Assembly (NCBI GenBank): GCA_035565775.1
Contig: DATMRW010000012.1
Coordinates: 62,001-126,000, forward strand
DNA from: PRO6 sp035565775
Lineage (GTDB): Bacteria; Pseudomonadota; Alphaproteobacteria; Rhizobiales; Xanthobacteraceae
Direction: 5' to 3'
DNA length: 64,000 nucleotides
The translations under genes were made by a program, and so were the position numbers. The notes beneath the pieces were generated by a model that searched no databases, was not told where the DNA came from, and saw nothing but the letters and a program-made list of their open reading frames with translations. Below are positions 42,339-49,963 of this stretch, in pieces (position 1 is the first letter of the stretch; each line of letters begins with the position of its first letter).

Positions 42339-44045
42339 ATGCCGGTGCAGAATGCGGAAATTGCGGCGATGTTCGATCAGGCCGCGGAACTCCTCGAAAT
42401 CCAGGGCGAGAACCAGTTTCGCGCCCGGGCCTATCGTCGTGCGGCCCGGGTCATCGAAGGGTTGCCGCAGAGTGTCCGGAGCCTGCTTTCTGCGGGGCGC
42501 GATCTGTCGGAGCTACCAGGAATCGGCGAGGACCTCGCCGGCAAGATCACCGACATCGTCGAGACCGGGCATTTTGCGATGCTCGATACGCTGAAGAAGA
42601 AGCTGCCCGGCGAACTGGGCGACATGGCCGCGCTGCCGGGCCTCGGGCCAAAGCGGGTCAAGCTCCTTTACGACCAACTCAAGGTGCGCAGCCTCGACGA
42701 TCTGCGGCGGGTTCTGGCAACCGGACGTCTGCGGAACGTCAAGGGCTTTGGCCCCACCATCACCAGGAAGCTCGCGGAGGCGCTCGAAAAACCCCGGGCT
42801 GAAAAGCGCTTCAAGCTCTCGGTCGCGGAGGCCGAAGCCGAGGCGCTGGTCGGTTATTTGCGCAATGGTGGGCGCATCGTGGTTGCGGGCAGCTATCGCC
42901 GACGGCGCGACACGGTCGGCGACCTCGATGTGCTGGTGACGACCGAGGATGGCGCCGCGGTCGGCAACAAGCTCTTGCGCTATGAAAACGTCGCCGATGT
43001 TCTTGCTCACGGCCCGACGCGCACGACCGTCGTCTTGCGCTCAGGATTGCAGGTCGATGTGCGCGCCGTGCCGGAAGAGAGCTATGGCGCCGCGCTGCTC
43101 TATTTCACCGGATCGAAGGCGCACAACATCGCCTTGCGCGCACTCGCCATCGAGCACGGCTGGAAGCTCAATGAGTACGGCTTGTTCGCGGGCAGACGGC
43201 GGATCGCCGGCGCGAGCGAGGAAGAGGTCTACAAGAAGCTGGGCCTCGCCTTCATTCCACCAGAGCTGCGTGAGGATCGCGGCGAGGTCGCGCTCGCCGG
43301 GGCCAATCGGTTGCCGCGCCTCGTGAGCCTGTCGGACCTGCGCGGCGACCTGCATGTGCATTCGGAATGGACCGATGGCACCGCCACGATTGCGGCCATG
43401 GCTGAGGGAGCCCGCGCCCTTGGTTACGCATACATCGCGCTCACCGATCACAGCCGGCGCGTCGCCATGGTGCATGGCCTCGATCCGGCAACTCTGTCGC
43501 GCCAGATCAAGGAAATCGATCGCCTGAACGAACGGCTCTCGGGCATCACCATTCTCAAGGGGATCGAGGTCGACATTCTCAAGGATGGCAGCCTTGACCT
43601 GCCGGACACGAGCCTCGCCAAGCTCGACGTCGTGGTTGCATCCGTGCATTCCTTTTTCGATTTGCCACGCGAGGCTCAGACCGACCGTATCATTCGCGCC
43701 ATGCAGAATCCCCGCGTCTCGATCCTCGGACACCCGACGGGGCGGCTGATCGGCGAGCGCGCGCCTTACGATCTCGACATGGACCGGGTGATTGCGGCAG
43801 CGCGCGATCTTGGCTGCCACCTCGAAATCAACGCTGAGCCCGATCGGCTCGACCTCAACGACATTCACGCACACGCGGCCAAGGAGGCGGGCGTAAAGCT
43901 CGCGATCTCGACCGACGCGCATTCCGTCCACGCGTTCCGCTACATGCGGTTTGGCATCGATCAGGCGCGGCGCGGCTGGCTTACCGCAGATGACGTCATC
44001 AACACGCGCCCGCTGCGCGAATTACGCAAGCTTCTGAAGCGGTAG
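42339..44045 (+). CDS. polX: DNA polymerase/3'-5' exonuclease PolX
   Basis: Family X DNA polymerase of 568 residues fused to a PHP phosphoesterase domain. The N-terminal helix-hairpin-helix region includes 'LPGIGEDLAGKITDIVETGHF'. The nucleotidyltransferase site is 'GSYRRRRDTVGDLDVLV' with the metal-binding Asp pair. The PHP domain starts near residue 335 with 'DLHVHSEWTDGTATI' and 'ALTDHSRR', giving 3'-5' exonuclease and AP-endonuclease activity in studied homologues. It works in gap filling and base-excision repair. The ATG at 42339 follows AAAAGG by nine bases. Its place behind a FixK-type box suggests repair during stress. Confidence 0.92.
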   Translation: MPVQNAEIAAMFDQAAELLEIQGENQFRARAYRRAARVIEGLPQSVRSLLSAGRDLSELPGIGEDLAGKITDIVETGHFAMLDTLKKKLPGELGDMAALPGLGPKRVKLLYDQLKVRSLDDLRRVLATGRLRNVKGFGPTITRKLAEALEKPRAEKRFKLSVAEAEAEALVGYLRNGGRIVVAGSYRRRRDTVGDLDVLVTTEDGAAVGNKLLRYENVADVLAHGPTRTTVVLRSGLQVDVRAVPEESYGAALLYFTGSKAHNIALRALAIEHGWKLNEYGLFAGRRRIAGASEEEVYKKLGLAFIPPELREDRGEVALAGANRLPRLVSLSDLRGDLHVHSEWTDGTATIAAMAEGARALGYAYIALTDHSRRVAMVHGLDPATLSRQIKEIDRLNERLSGITILKGIEVDILKDGSLDLPDTSLAKLDVVVASVHSFFDLPREAQTDRIIRAMQNPRVSILGHPTGRLIGERAPYDLDMDRVIAAARDLGCHLEINAEPDRLDLNDIHAHAAKEAGVKLAISTDAHSVHAFRYMRFGIDQARRGWLTADDVINTRPLRELRKLLKR

Positions 44046-44071
44046 CGTTGTGTTGGCGCCGTCGGACCAGT

Positions 44072-44085
44072 TTGATTCAGCTCAA
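44072..44085. promoter_or_regulatory. FNR/FixK-type box upstream of small unknown gene
   Basis: TTGATTCAGCTCAA, exact TTGA-N6-TCAA, centred about 109 bp before the start at 44188. Confidence 0.7.
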
Positions 44086-44187
44086 GGGATGGGTGCCTGT
44101 GCGGCCCTACCGTAGCGATCACCGAACGCATCTGTCGGTCGATGATGCCCCATCCATCGCCCGTGGCGATCGGTTTTGAGGCTGAAA

Positions 44188-44412
44188 ATGATGATCAAGC
44201 TCAGGATCGAAAAGGGCGATGTGATGCTCTATGAGCAGAACTACGACATTTCCGATGCGGAGAGTTTTGGCAAGGCCTGCGCGCATGCGTGGTCGCAACT
44301 GCGCGGGCAGCGGCTCGATCGCGCTACCAGTGTTGGTGCCCTTTTCGAGCGTCTCAACGATCCGCTGGTCGACGAACTCGACGGCATCACCATCAGCCTT
44401 GCAAAGACGTAG
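44188..44412 (+). CDS. Small conserved-looking protein, unknown function
   Basis: Protein of 74 residues, soluble, with no cysteine pair or membrane helix. It reads as an N-terminal beta strand ('MMIKLRIEKGDVMLYEQNYDI') followed by amphipathic helices. The ATG at 44188 has GAGG six bases upstream. It is the first gene behind the FixK-type box at 44072, and the kinase-like gene begins 13 bp after its stop, so the two form an operon. I do not recognise the family. Good ribosome-binding site and codon use support it being real. Confidence 0.7.
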   Translation: MMIKLRIEKGDVMLYEQNYDISDAESFGKACAHAWSQLRGQRLDRATSVGALFERLNDPLVDELDGITISLAKT

Positions 44413-44425
44413 TTTGTGACGATCG

Positions 44426-45520
44426 ATGAATACCAGCGCACAGGCCATCGTCATACGACCGGAGGCAGGGGCGGCTGCACGCAATTCAGATACGATCACG
44501 CTTGCGGAAAAGGCGGAATTTTTGAGCCGGCCTGCGGCTTATGCGGATGCGCCCGCGCAAGTAACCTGCCGCGAGACGCATATGTCCTGGGTTTTTCTCG
44601 CGGGCGATCGAGTCTACAAGCTCAAGAAGCCGGTCCGCTTTCCCTATCTCGACTTCTCAACGCTTGCTCGGCGCGAAGCTGCCTGCCGCGCCGAACTCCG
44701 CTTGAACAGAAGGCTGGCGGCCGACGTGTATCTCGACGTCGCGCCCTTGACCGCCTCGGTGCGCGGGCTGGCGATCGGCGGCAGCGGCGCTGTCGTCGAT
44801 TGGCTCGTGGTCATGCGCCGGCTGGACGAGCGGGACACGCTTGAGCGTGCAATCGAGGAGCGGCGGATCGCCACCTGGCAGCTCGATCGCCTGATCGCCA
44901 CCCTGGTGCAGTTTTATCGTCATGCGACCCCTTCGGCGGTGCCAGAGGCCGTTCACCTGCGCGACTGGCAGGAAAATCTGTCCTTCAATCGCCGCGTTTT
45001 GCTCGACGAAAGTCTGGGCCTGCCGGCGGGACAGGTCCGCCGGATCGACCGCATCCAGCGCCAGTTCTTTGAGCGCAACCGCGGGATGATCGCGCAGCGG
45101 CTTCGCGGGCGGCACATCGTCGATGGACACGGCGACCTGCGCCCCGAGCACATCTGGCTCGGCGATCCGGTGCGCATCATCGACTGTCTGGAATTCAATC
45201 CCCGGCTGCGTGCGGCCGATCCATTCGATGAGATCGCCTTCCTGACGCTGGAGTGCGAACGCCTCGGTGCCCCCTGGGCCGGCCGATACATCAAGCAGCG
45301 GGCCGAGCGGGGCCTCAATGATGGTCTGAGCGAAGAGCTGTTTTTGTTCTACCGCTCCTATCGCGCGGCGCTGCGTGCGCGCCTCGCGATTGCGCATCTG
45401 CTTGAGCCCAATCCGAGAACCCCGGAAAAGTGGCCGCGCCTTGCCAGGCTCTATCTCAGAATCGGCGCGGCCGACGCCACCAAGCTGGAGCGGCTCCTCA
45501 GAACACGTAAAGATCACTGA
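44426..45520 (+). CDS. Aminoglycoside-phosphotransferase-like protein (short paralogue)
   Basis: Protein of 364 residues related to the N-terminal half of the protein encoded at 37444. Shared features are 'DRVYKLKKPVRFPYLDFSTLARREAACRAELRLNRR' in pieces, 'VVDWLVVMRRL' and the catalytic-loop-like 'GHGDLRPEHIWLG' with 'IIDCLEFNPRLR'. The P-loop kinase half is missing altogether; the protein ends after the APH fold. Its tail overlaps the convergent PRPP synthetase gene by 23 bp. The two paralogues may act on different phosphate acceptors or work together; neither substrate is known. Confidence 0.83.
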   Translation: MNTSAQAIVIRPEAGAAARNSDTITLAEKAEFLSRPAAYADAPAQVTCRETHMSWVFLAGDRVYKLKKPVRFPYLDFSTLARREAACRAELRLNRRLAADVYLDVAPLTASVRGLAIGGSGAVVDWLVVMRRLDERDTLERAIEERRIATWQLDRLIATLVQFYRHATPSAVPEAVHLRDWQENLSFNRRVLLDESLGLPAGQVRRIDRIQRQFFERNRGMIAQRLRGRHIVDGHGDLRPEHIWLGDPVRIIDCLEFNPRLRAADPFDEIAFLTLECERLGAPWAGRYIKQRAERGLNDGLSEELFLFYRSYRAALRARLAIAHLLEPNPRTPEKWPRLARLYLRIGAADATKLERLLRTRKDH

Positions 45521-46526
45521 GCGGCATGCCGCCGCGCAACCTGCGGATTGTTTCCGCAAGGAGCGGTGCCGCAGGCAGGATGTCGACCTTGGCTGCCGCC
45601 AGGTCTTTCGGCAGGCGAAACGGCGGCACGGCGTCGATTATCGCCAGGCGGTCGATGGTCGGGTCGGCAATCACCTCCTCGGCCCCCTGCATGAAAAGGC
45701 CGTGGGTGAGGAGCGCAACAACACGGCGCGCGCCGGCTTTTCGCGCGGCGCGGGCAGCGCGCAGGATTGTCCCGCCGGTGCTGATCAGATCGTCGATGAT
45801 GAGCGCGGTGGTGCCGGCAACGTCGCCGATGAACAGGTCACCCGAGACAACGCCCGCGCTGCGGTGTTTGTCCGCAAACGCCTTGGCGACGGGACTGCCG
45901 ACCGCCGCTTCCAGGGCTTCGCGGAACAGTTCGGCCCGCTTGGCCCCGCCCGGGTCGGGCGAGACGACGCTGAAGGCCTCGCCCGTGAGCCCGCGTGCGT
46001 AATCTACGAAAAGCGGCGTCCCGGTGAGCGTGACTGTGGGGCAGCGAAAGGCGTTTTCGAAGGCCGCCGGATTGTGGACCTCGAGCGTCACGACGCAGTC
46101 TGTGCCAACCGCTTCGAACATAGCTGCAATGTAACGGGTCGTGACCGGATCGTGCGGCTTTGTGCGACGGTCTTTTCGCGCATAGCACAGATAGGGAACT
46201 ACTGCGGTGACCGTCGCGGCTCCCGCGTCCTTGATTGATCCGATAAAGAACAGCAGGCGGCAAAGCTTGTCGTTGGCCGATTCATGCGGCCCGCTATGAA
46301 GGCTTTGAACCACGTACACGTCAGCGCCACGAACCGTGTCCAGCGGTCGAACCTTGTGCTCGCCGTCTTCGAACGTGCGCTCTTCGTGCTGCGACAGTTT
46401 CAGGCCGAGACAGGAAGCTATCGCATTGCCGAGATCAGCGGTGGCCTCAAGCGCGAAGATTGCCATCGGCTTGGCGACGTTCGCCGCGGCATGCACAGAT
46501 TCCGCACTTCGCGCGATCTCATTCAC
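45498..46526 (-). CDS. prs: Ribose-phosphate pyrophosphokinase (PRPP synthetase)
   Basis: Enzyme of 342 residues that makes PRPP from ribose 5-phosphate and ATP. The ATP-flexible region 'RTFEDGEHKVRP', the 'YARKDRRTKPHDPVTTRYIA' loop and the PRPP loop 'ALIIDDLISTGGT' are all present. It is longer and more divergent than housekeeping Prs (about 310 residues), so it is probably a second, stress-linked copy. It follows a DUF3775 gene by 45 bp in the same direction and shares its FixK-type box. A phosphoribosyltransferase is encoded nearby at 49261. Confidence 0.9.
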   Translation of the reverse strand: MNEIARSAESVHAAANVAKPMAIFALEATADLGNAIASCLGLKLSQHEERTFEDGEHKVRPLDTVRGADVYVVQSLHSGPHESANDKLCRLLFFIGSIKDAGAATVTAVVPYLCYARKDRRTKPHDPVTTRYIAAMFEAVGTDCVVTLEVHNPAAFENAFRCPTVTLTGTPLFVDYARGLTGEAFSVVSPDPGGAKRAELFREALEAAVGSPVAKAFADKHRSAGVVSGDLFIGDVAGTTALIIDDLISTGGTILRAARAARKAGARRVVALLTHGLFMQGAEEVIADPTIDRLAIIDAVPPFRLPKDLAAAKVDILPAAPLLAETIRRLRGGMPLSDLYVF

Positions 46527-46571
46527 GGTGCTCTCCTGCTGGAAAGGGAATGACGATGACTGGTGCCGTGC

Positions 46572-47006
46572 CTAAAGATGCCCGGCCTCAACCGCATCGC
46601 AGGAGAGACCGAACTGGCTGAGGGCCTCCTCCAGATAGTCGGCGAGCAACGGGATGCCGAGAAGATAGGTTGCCGTGCGCTTGTTGTGTGCCCGCGACGC
46701 CTCGGCGCGCAGTTCGTCCCAGTCCGCGAGCGTGCCATCGCCGCGGCCGAGCCAGGTGAGCGCCACGAGGTCGATTTGCTCGTCCTCGTTTAACGTACTG
46801 ATCACACTGCGCAGCTCCTGCACAACCGGATCGTCCCGCCGGTCTTCGAGCACGGAAGACATCGCATCGTCGGCCGCGCTTGAACTCTCGCCCGGATTGG
46901 TCACTGCGTCCTTCACGTCAAATTCGCGCGCCTTGATGATGATGAAGCAGGCCTTCTCTGGCGAAATCGTCAGCTCGGGGACGTCGCTGGGTCCGGACTT
47001 TTTCAT
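46572..47006 (-). CDS. DUF3775 domain-containing protein
   Basis: Soluble acidic protein of 144 residues. The pattern 'LTISPEKACFIIIKAREFDVKD' at the N-terminus and 'DEQIDLVALTWLGRGD...WDELRAEA' followed by 'KRTATYLLGIPLLADYLEEAL' match the DUF3775 family found in alphaproteobacteria. No function is known. It is the first gene behind the FixK-type box at 47060 and precedes the PRPP synthetase gene, so it belongs to the low-oxygen regulon by context. Confidence 0.82.
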   Translation of the reverse strand: MKKSGPSDVPELTISPEKACFIIIKAREFDVKDAVTNPGESSSAADDAMSSVLEDRRDDPVVQELRSVISTLNEDEQIDLVALTWLGRGDGTLADWDELRAEASRAHNKRTATYLLGIPLLADYLEEALSQFGLSCDAVEAGHL

Positions 47007-47059
47007 GTCGGCCTCGTCAAAAAGTTTGAAAGAGCATAGGGCCCACAGCCAGGAGATGA

Positions 47060-47073
47060 TTGACCCACATCAA
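47060..47073. promoter_or_regulatory. FNR/FixK-type box upstream of DUF3775-prs operon
   Basis: TTGACCCACATCAA, exact TTGA-N6-TCAA, centred 60 bp before the DUF3775 start at 47006. Confidence 0.75.
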
Positions 47074-47159
47074 TGGGCCAGTGGCGCACCCCAGCCCGAT
47101 GCGCGACCGGAACCAGGCGAGCCGGTTGCCCGCCCGCTACCGCCGATAGAAAGGTGAAC

Positions 47160-47825
47160 TTAATACGTTGTCGACTGCTCGAATTTTTTGAGCATGGCAA
47201 CGCATTCCGTCTCCATCCCCTCGGACTGAAGTTTTTTTGCGAGGGCGATCGCTGTTTCCGCTGTTTTTTGTGACTCGCTCGCCGCCTGCTCGACCGATCG
47301 AACCGTGGGTTGTCGATGGAGCAGTGCGGCGGACGATTCCGGCTCGCTAACGAACGGCTCACCTTTTTCGCGCGCCTGTTGGAGCAAGAGTTCCACACGT
47401 GCGATTTCGGCGCGGCACGAACCCGTCGGCGGCGGGCTTGGCTTGCGATCGGTTGTCGACTGGGCGGCGGTCCGCAAGCTCAAGATATACGCCACGACAG
47501 ATTTGAGCTGAGCATCGGAAAGCTCCGGGTTCGGCATTCCGATAGCATCCATGCGAAGCCGATGTGTCGCGGTGAGAAAGCTTCGCAGTGTCTCAGCGTT
47601 CGTATCAGGGCGCCTGGCTATCGACTCGAATGACGGACCGGGCGGCTGGAGAACCGGTGCATATGCCTGCCCGGGGCCAGCAACATGGCAGGTCGAACAG
47701 ATCAGACCTGCTAACTGGTGGCCTTTCTGGAGCTCCTCCGGGGAATAGCCGGATTGCTGCGTTTGTGCCGACGACAAGGACAGGGGGGCGACGACTGCGA
47801 GCAGTGCCAAGAGTAGCGACCGCAT
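47160..47825 (-). CDS. Periplasmic c-type cytochrome
   Basis: Secreted protein of 221 residues. The first 24 residues form a Sec signal peptide ending near 'SLSSAQ'. One haem-attachment motif CSTCH lies near residue 49, with a Met ligand probably in 'AIGMPNPELSD', giving a class I monohaem cytochrome c domain of about 100 residues. A polar, helix-rich tail of about 85 residues follows and ends in 'CVAMLKKFEQSTTY'; it is not a cytochrome part and its role is unknown. AAGGA precedes the ATG. The redox partner is not in the window. Confidence 0.87.
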   Translation of the reverse strand: MRSLLLALLAVVAPLSLSSAQTQQSGYSPEELQKGHQLAGLICSTCHVAGPGQAYAPVLQPPGPSFESIARRPDTNAETLRSFLTATHRLRMDAIGMPNPELSDAQLKSVVAYILSLRTAAQSTTDRKPSPPPTGSCRAEIARVELLLQQAREKGEPFVSEPESSAALLHRQPTVRSVEQAASESQKTAETAIALAKKLQSEGMETECVAMLKKFEQSTTY

Positions 47826-47940
47826 GGGACGATCCTTGTCACACATTGATCCTTGTTACCCGGCCTGCCACCGCCACAAACCCATCGCGGTTTTGTCGGC
47901 TGCTGCAGCCCGCCTGTCCGGCTTCGATGTCCGCACGTTT

Positions 47941-48360
47941 TCAGCGATGATGCGCGGAGACGGCGCGCAACACCTCGCCTGAGAGCTCGCTGCCGACCTT
48001 GTGCGAGATGTCGCCAAGGCTAACCATGCCGAGGAGATTTTCTTCGCTGTCGGTAACCGGAAGGCGACGGATGCGTTTGCTCTCCATGATCTTGATCGCA
48101 TCGGCAATATCGTCATCAGGGCTGCAGCAGACTACCTTACTGGTCATCACATCCTTCGCGGTCATGTGTCCCGGATCCTTCGCGTCCGCGAGTGCTCGGC
48201 ATGTGATGTCGCGGTCCGTAACAATGCCGACCAGATGGCTGTTCTCTTTGACCGGAAGTGCGCCGACATCGGCATCGCGCATCTGCTTTGCGATCGCGCT
48301 GATGAGCGTGTCCGGCGCAACATAGGTTGCACCCTTGTGCATGATCTCTTTGACTTTCAT
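47941..48360 (-). CDS. CBS-domain pair protein
   Basis: Stand-alone pair of CBS domains, 139 residues, of the kind that binds adenosine nucleotides and senses cell energy. CBS1 starts 'MKVKEIMHKGATYVAPDTLISAIAKQM' and ends 'LVGIVTDRDITCRAL'; CBS2 runs from 'AKDVMTSKVVCCSPDDDIADAIKIM' to 'LLGMVSLGDISHK'. AAGGAGA precedes the ATG. A FixK-type box is centred 84 bp upstream and shared with the divergent hydrolase operon. The cytochrome gene follows in the same direction after 115 bp. Confidence 0.92.
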   Translation of the reverse strand: MKVKEIMHKGATYVAPDTLISAIAKQMRDADVGALPVKENSHLVGIVTDRDITCRALADAKDPGHMTAKDVMTSKVVCCSPDDDIADAIKIMESKRIRRLPVTDSEENLLGMVSLGDISHKVGSELSGEVLRAVSAHHR

Positions 48361-48437
48361 GGGGTTCTCCTTGAGTGCCGGTCTTGTGGTTTCTGGTGTC
48401 GTCGCGCCATCTTCAGCGGAGCCGTCGCCCCGCTGCA

Positions 48438-48451
48438 TTGATGTGGGTCAA
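48438..48451. promoter_or_regulatory. FNR/FixK-type box between CBS gene and hydrolase-PRT-groEL operon
   Basis: TTGATGTGGGTCAA, exact TTGA-N6-TCAA, 84 bp from the CBS gene start and 96 bp from the start at 48541. It may serve both directions. Confidence 0.78.
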
Positions 48452-48540
48452 TTCGGCGGAAAGCCGTTCGTTGTTGAATGTATTTTTTGCTTGGCAAGCA
48501 GTGCGGAACTGGTGCCGCGCAGCGAGACAGGTAAGGCGCG

Positions 48541-49242
48541 ATGACACAGCGGGCACATCGGGACAATCAGCGCGATATTGTAAAATCCGCCGCTGAAGTG
48601 CGCGTCCCACCCATTGGGCTTGCGGGCAGCTTGCGCATCCCCGACGAAGCGCGAGGTTTGGTCGTGTTCGCCCATGGCAGCGGTTCCAGCCGCTTGAGCC
48701 CCCGCAACATGAAGGTGGCCGAAGGGCTCAACCGCTTCGGTTTTGCGACTCTGCTGTTTGATCTCCTGACGGCAGAGGAAGAAGGTGACCGAGCGAATGT
48801 GTTCGATATCGAGCTTCTGGCGGCGCGCTTGGCCAATGCGGTCGCATGGCTGGACCGGGAGCCGATGACCGCAGGCCTTCCGATCGGCCTGTTCGGGGCC
48901 AGCACGGGCGCGGCAGCTGCGCTGACGGCGGCTGCCGGGCTCGGCGAAAAGGTCCAGGCGATCGTCTCGCGCGGAGGCCGTCCGGACCTTGCGGGCGATG
49001 TCCTTGACCGGATCCAAGTTCCGACGCTGCTGATCGTCGGGGGCGCAGACTTCGGTGTCATCGCGCTCAATGAGCAGGCGCTTGCGCGGCTTGCCGGGCC
49101 AAAGGCGCTGGAGATCGTTCCCGGCGCGAGTCATCTGTTCCCGGAGCCGGGCGCGCTCGAGGCCGTGATCAATCATGCCGCGCGATGGTTCGCACGGTAT
49201 CTCACGGGGGCCGCCGCAGCCGGCCGCGCCGCACACGACTGA
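48541..49242 (+). CDS. Alpha/beta hydrolase (dienelactone-hydrolase-like)
   Basis: Protein of 233 residues with the DLH-like fold: 'GLVVFAHGSGSSRLSPRN' oxyanion region, nucleophile Ser in 'GLFGASTGAAAAL', Asp near 'LLIVGGADFGV' and His in 'PGASHLFPEPG'. It is followed 18 bp later by a phosphoribosyltransferase gene. In many bacteria these two domains, PRT and hydrolase, are one fused protein; here they are separate and in the order hydrolase then PRT. The substrate is unknown. The operon continues into groEL. Confidence 0.85.
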   Translation: MTQRAHRDNQRDIVKSAAEVRVPPIGLAGSLRIPDEARGLVVFAHGSGSSRLSPRNMKVAEGLNRFGFATLLFDLLTAEEEGDRANVFDIELLAARLANAVAWLDREPMTAGLPIGLFGASTGAAAALTAAAGLGEKVQAIVSRGGRPDLAGDVLDRIQVPTLLIVGGADFGVIALNEQALARLAGPKALEIVPGASHLFPEPGALEAVINHAARWFARYLTGAAAAGRAAHD

Positions 49243-49260
49243 AGCGTTCAGGAGACGCCA

Positions 49261-49950
49261 ATGGCTTTCGAGAATCGGACGGATGCCGGACGCCGGCTTG
49301 CGCGAGCTCTGAGCGCCTACCGCGACCAGAAGCCGGTCATCCTTGCGCTGCCGCGCGGCGGCGTGACCGTTGCCGCGGAAATCGCATCGGCTCTTGCCGC
49401 GCCGCTCGATCTTGTTCTCGTGCGCAAGATCGGCGTTCCGCAGCAGCCAGAATTGGCGATGGGCGCGGTCGTCGATGGCAGCGCGCCGCTGGTCGTTCGC
49501 AACGAAGACATCATTGCGCTGGCGAACGTGAGCGAGGCCGAATTCACAGCCGTATGCGACAGCGAGCTTGCCGAAATCGAGAGGCGGCGCACCCGTTATC
49601 TCGGCGATCGGGCGCGCGTCGATGTCGCGGGCCGTACCGCCATCATCGTCGATGACGGCATCGCAACCGGCGCGACGATCCGCGCTGCGTTGCGCGCCAC
49701 GCGGCTGCGCGAGCCCGCAAAGCTCGTGCTGGCGGTTCCGGTGGCCCCAACGGAAACCATCGAGAAGCTCCGGGCGGAGGCCGATGAAATCATCTGCCTG
49801 GAGGCGCATGTCTATTTCGGCGCGATCGGGCTCTTTTACGACGATTTCGGGCAGGTTTCGGATCAAACGGTGATCGACACGCTCAAGCGCTTTCCGCTGC
49901 AGCCGGAGCTGCAATCCAACCGACGTATCCGAAGCGACGAGGGTTTCTGA
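49261..49950 (+). CDS. Phosphoribosyltransferase family protein
   Basis: Type I phosphoribosyltransferase-fold protein of 229 residues. The PRPP-binding loop is 'AIIVDDGIATGATIRAAL'; the N-terminal 'ILALPRGGVTVAAEIASAL' and 'VLVRKIGVPQQPELAMGAV' are typical of the stress-associated subgroup. The base acceptor is not identifiable, so it may not be a salvage enzyme. It sits between the hydrolase gene and groEL with gaps of 18 and 13 bp, behind the FixK-type box at 48438. The extra PRPP synthetase at 45498 belongs to the same predicted regulon. Confidence 0.88.
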   Translation: MAFENRTDAGRRLARALSAYRDQKPVILALPRGGVTVAAEIASALAAPLDLVLVRKIGVPQQPELAMGAVVDGSAPLVVRNEDIIALANVSEAEFTAVCDSELAEIERRRTRYLGDRARVDVAGRTAIIVDDGIATGATIRAALRATRLREPAKLVLAVPVAPTETIEKLRAEADEIICLEAHVYFGAIGLFYDDFGQVSDQTVIDTLKRFPLQPELQSNRRIRSDEGF

Positions 49951-49963
49951 AGAGGTCGATCAG

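Noticed and set aside
47846..47859. TTGATCCTTGTTAC before the cytochrome c gene
   Set aside because: Only one half-site fits (TTAC instead of TCAA) and its centre is about 28 bp from the start codon, too close for activation.
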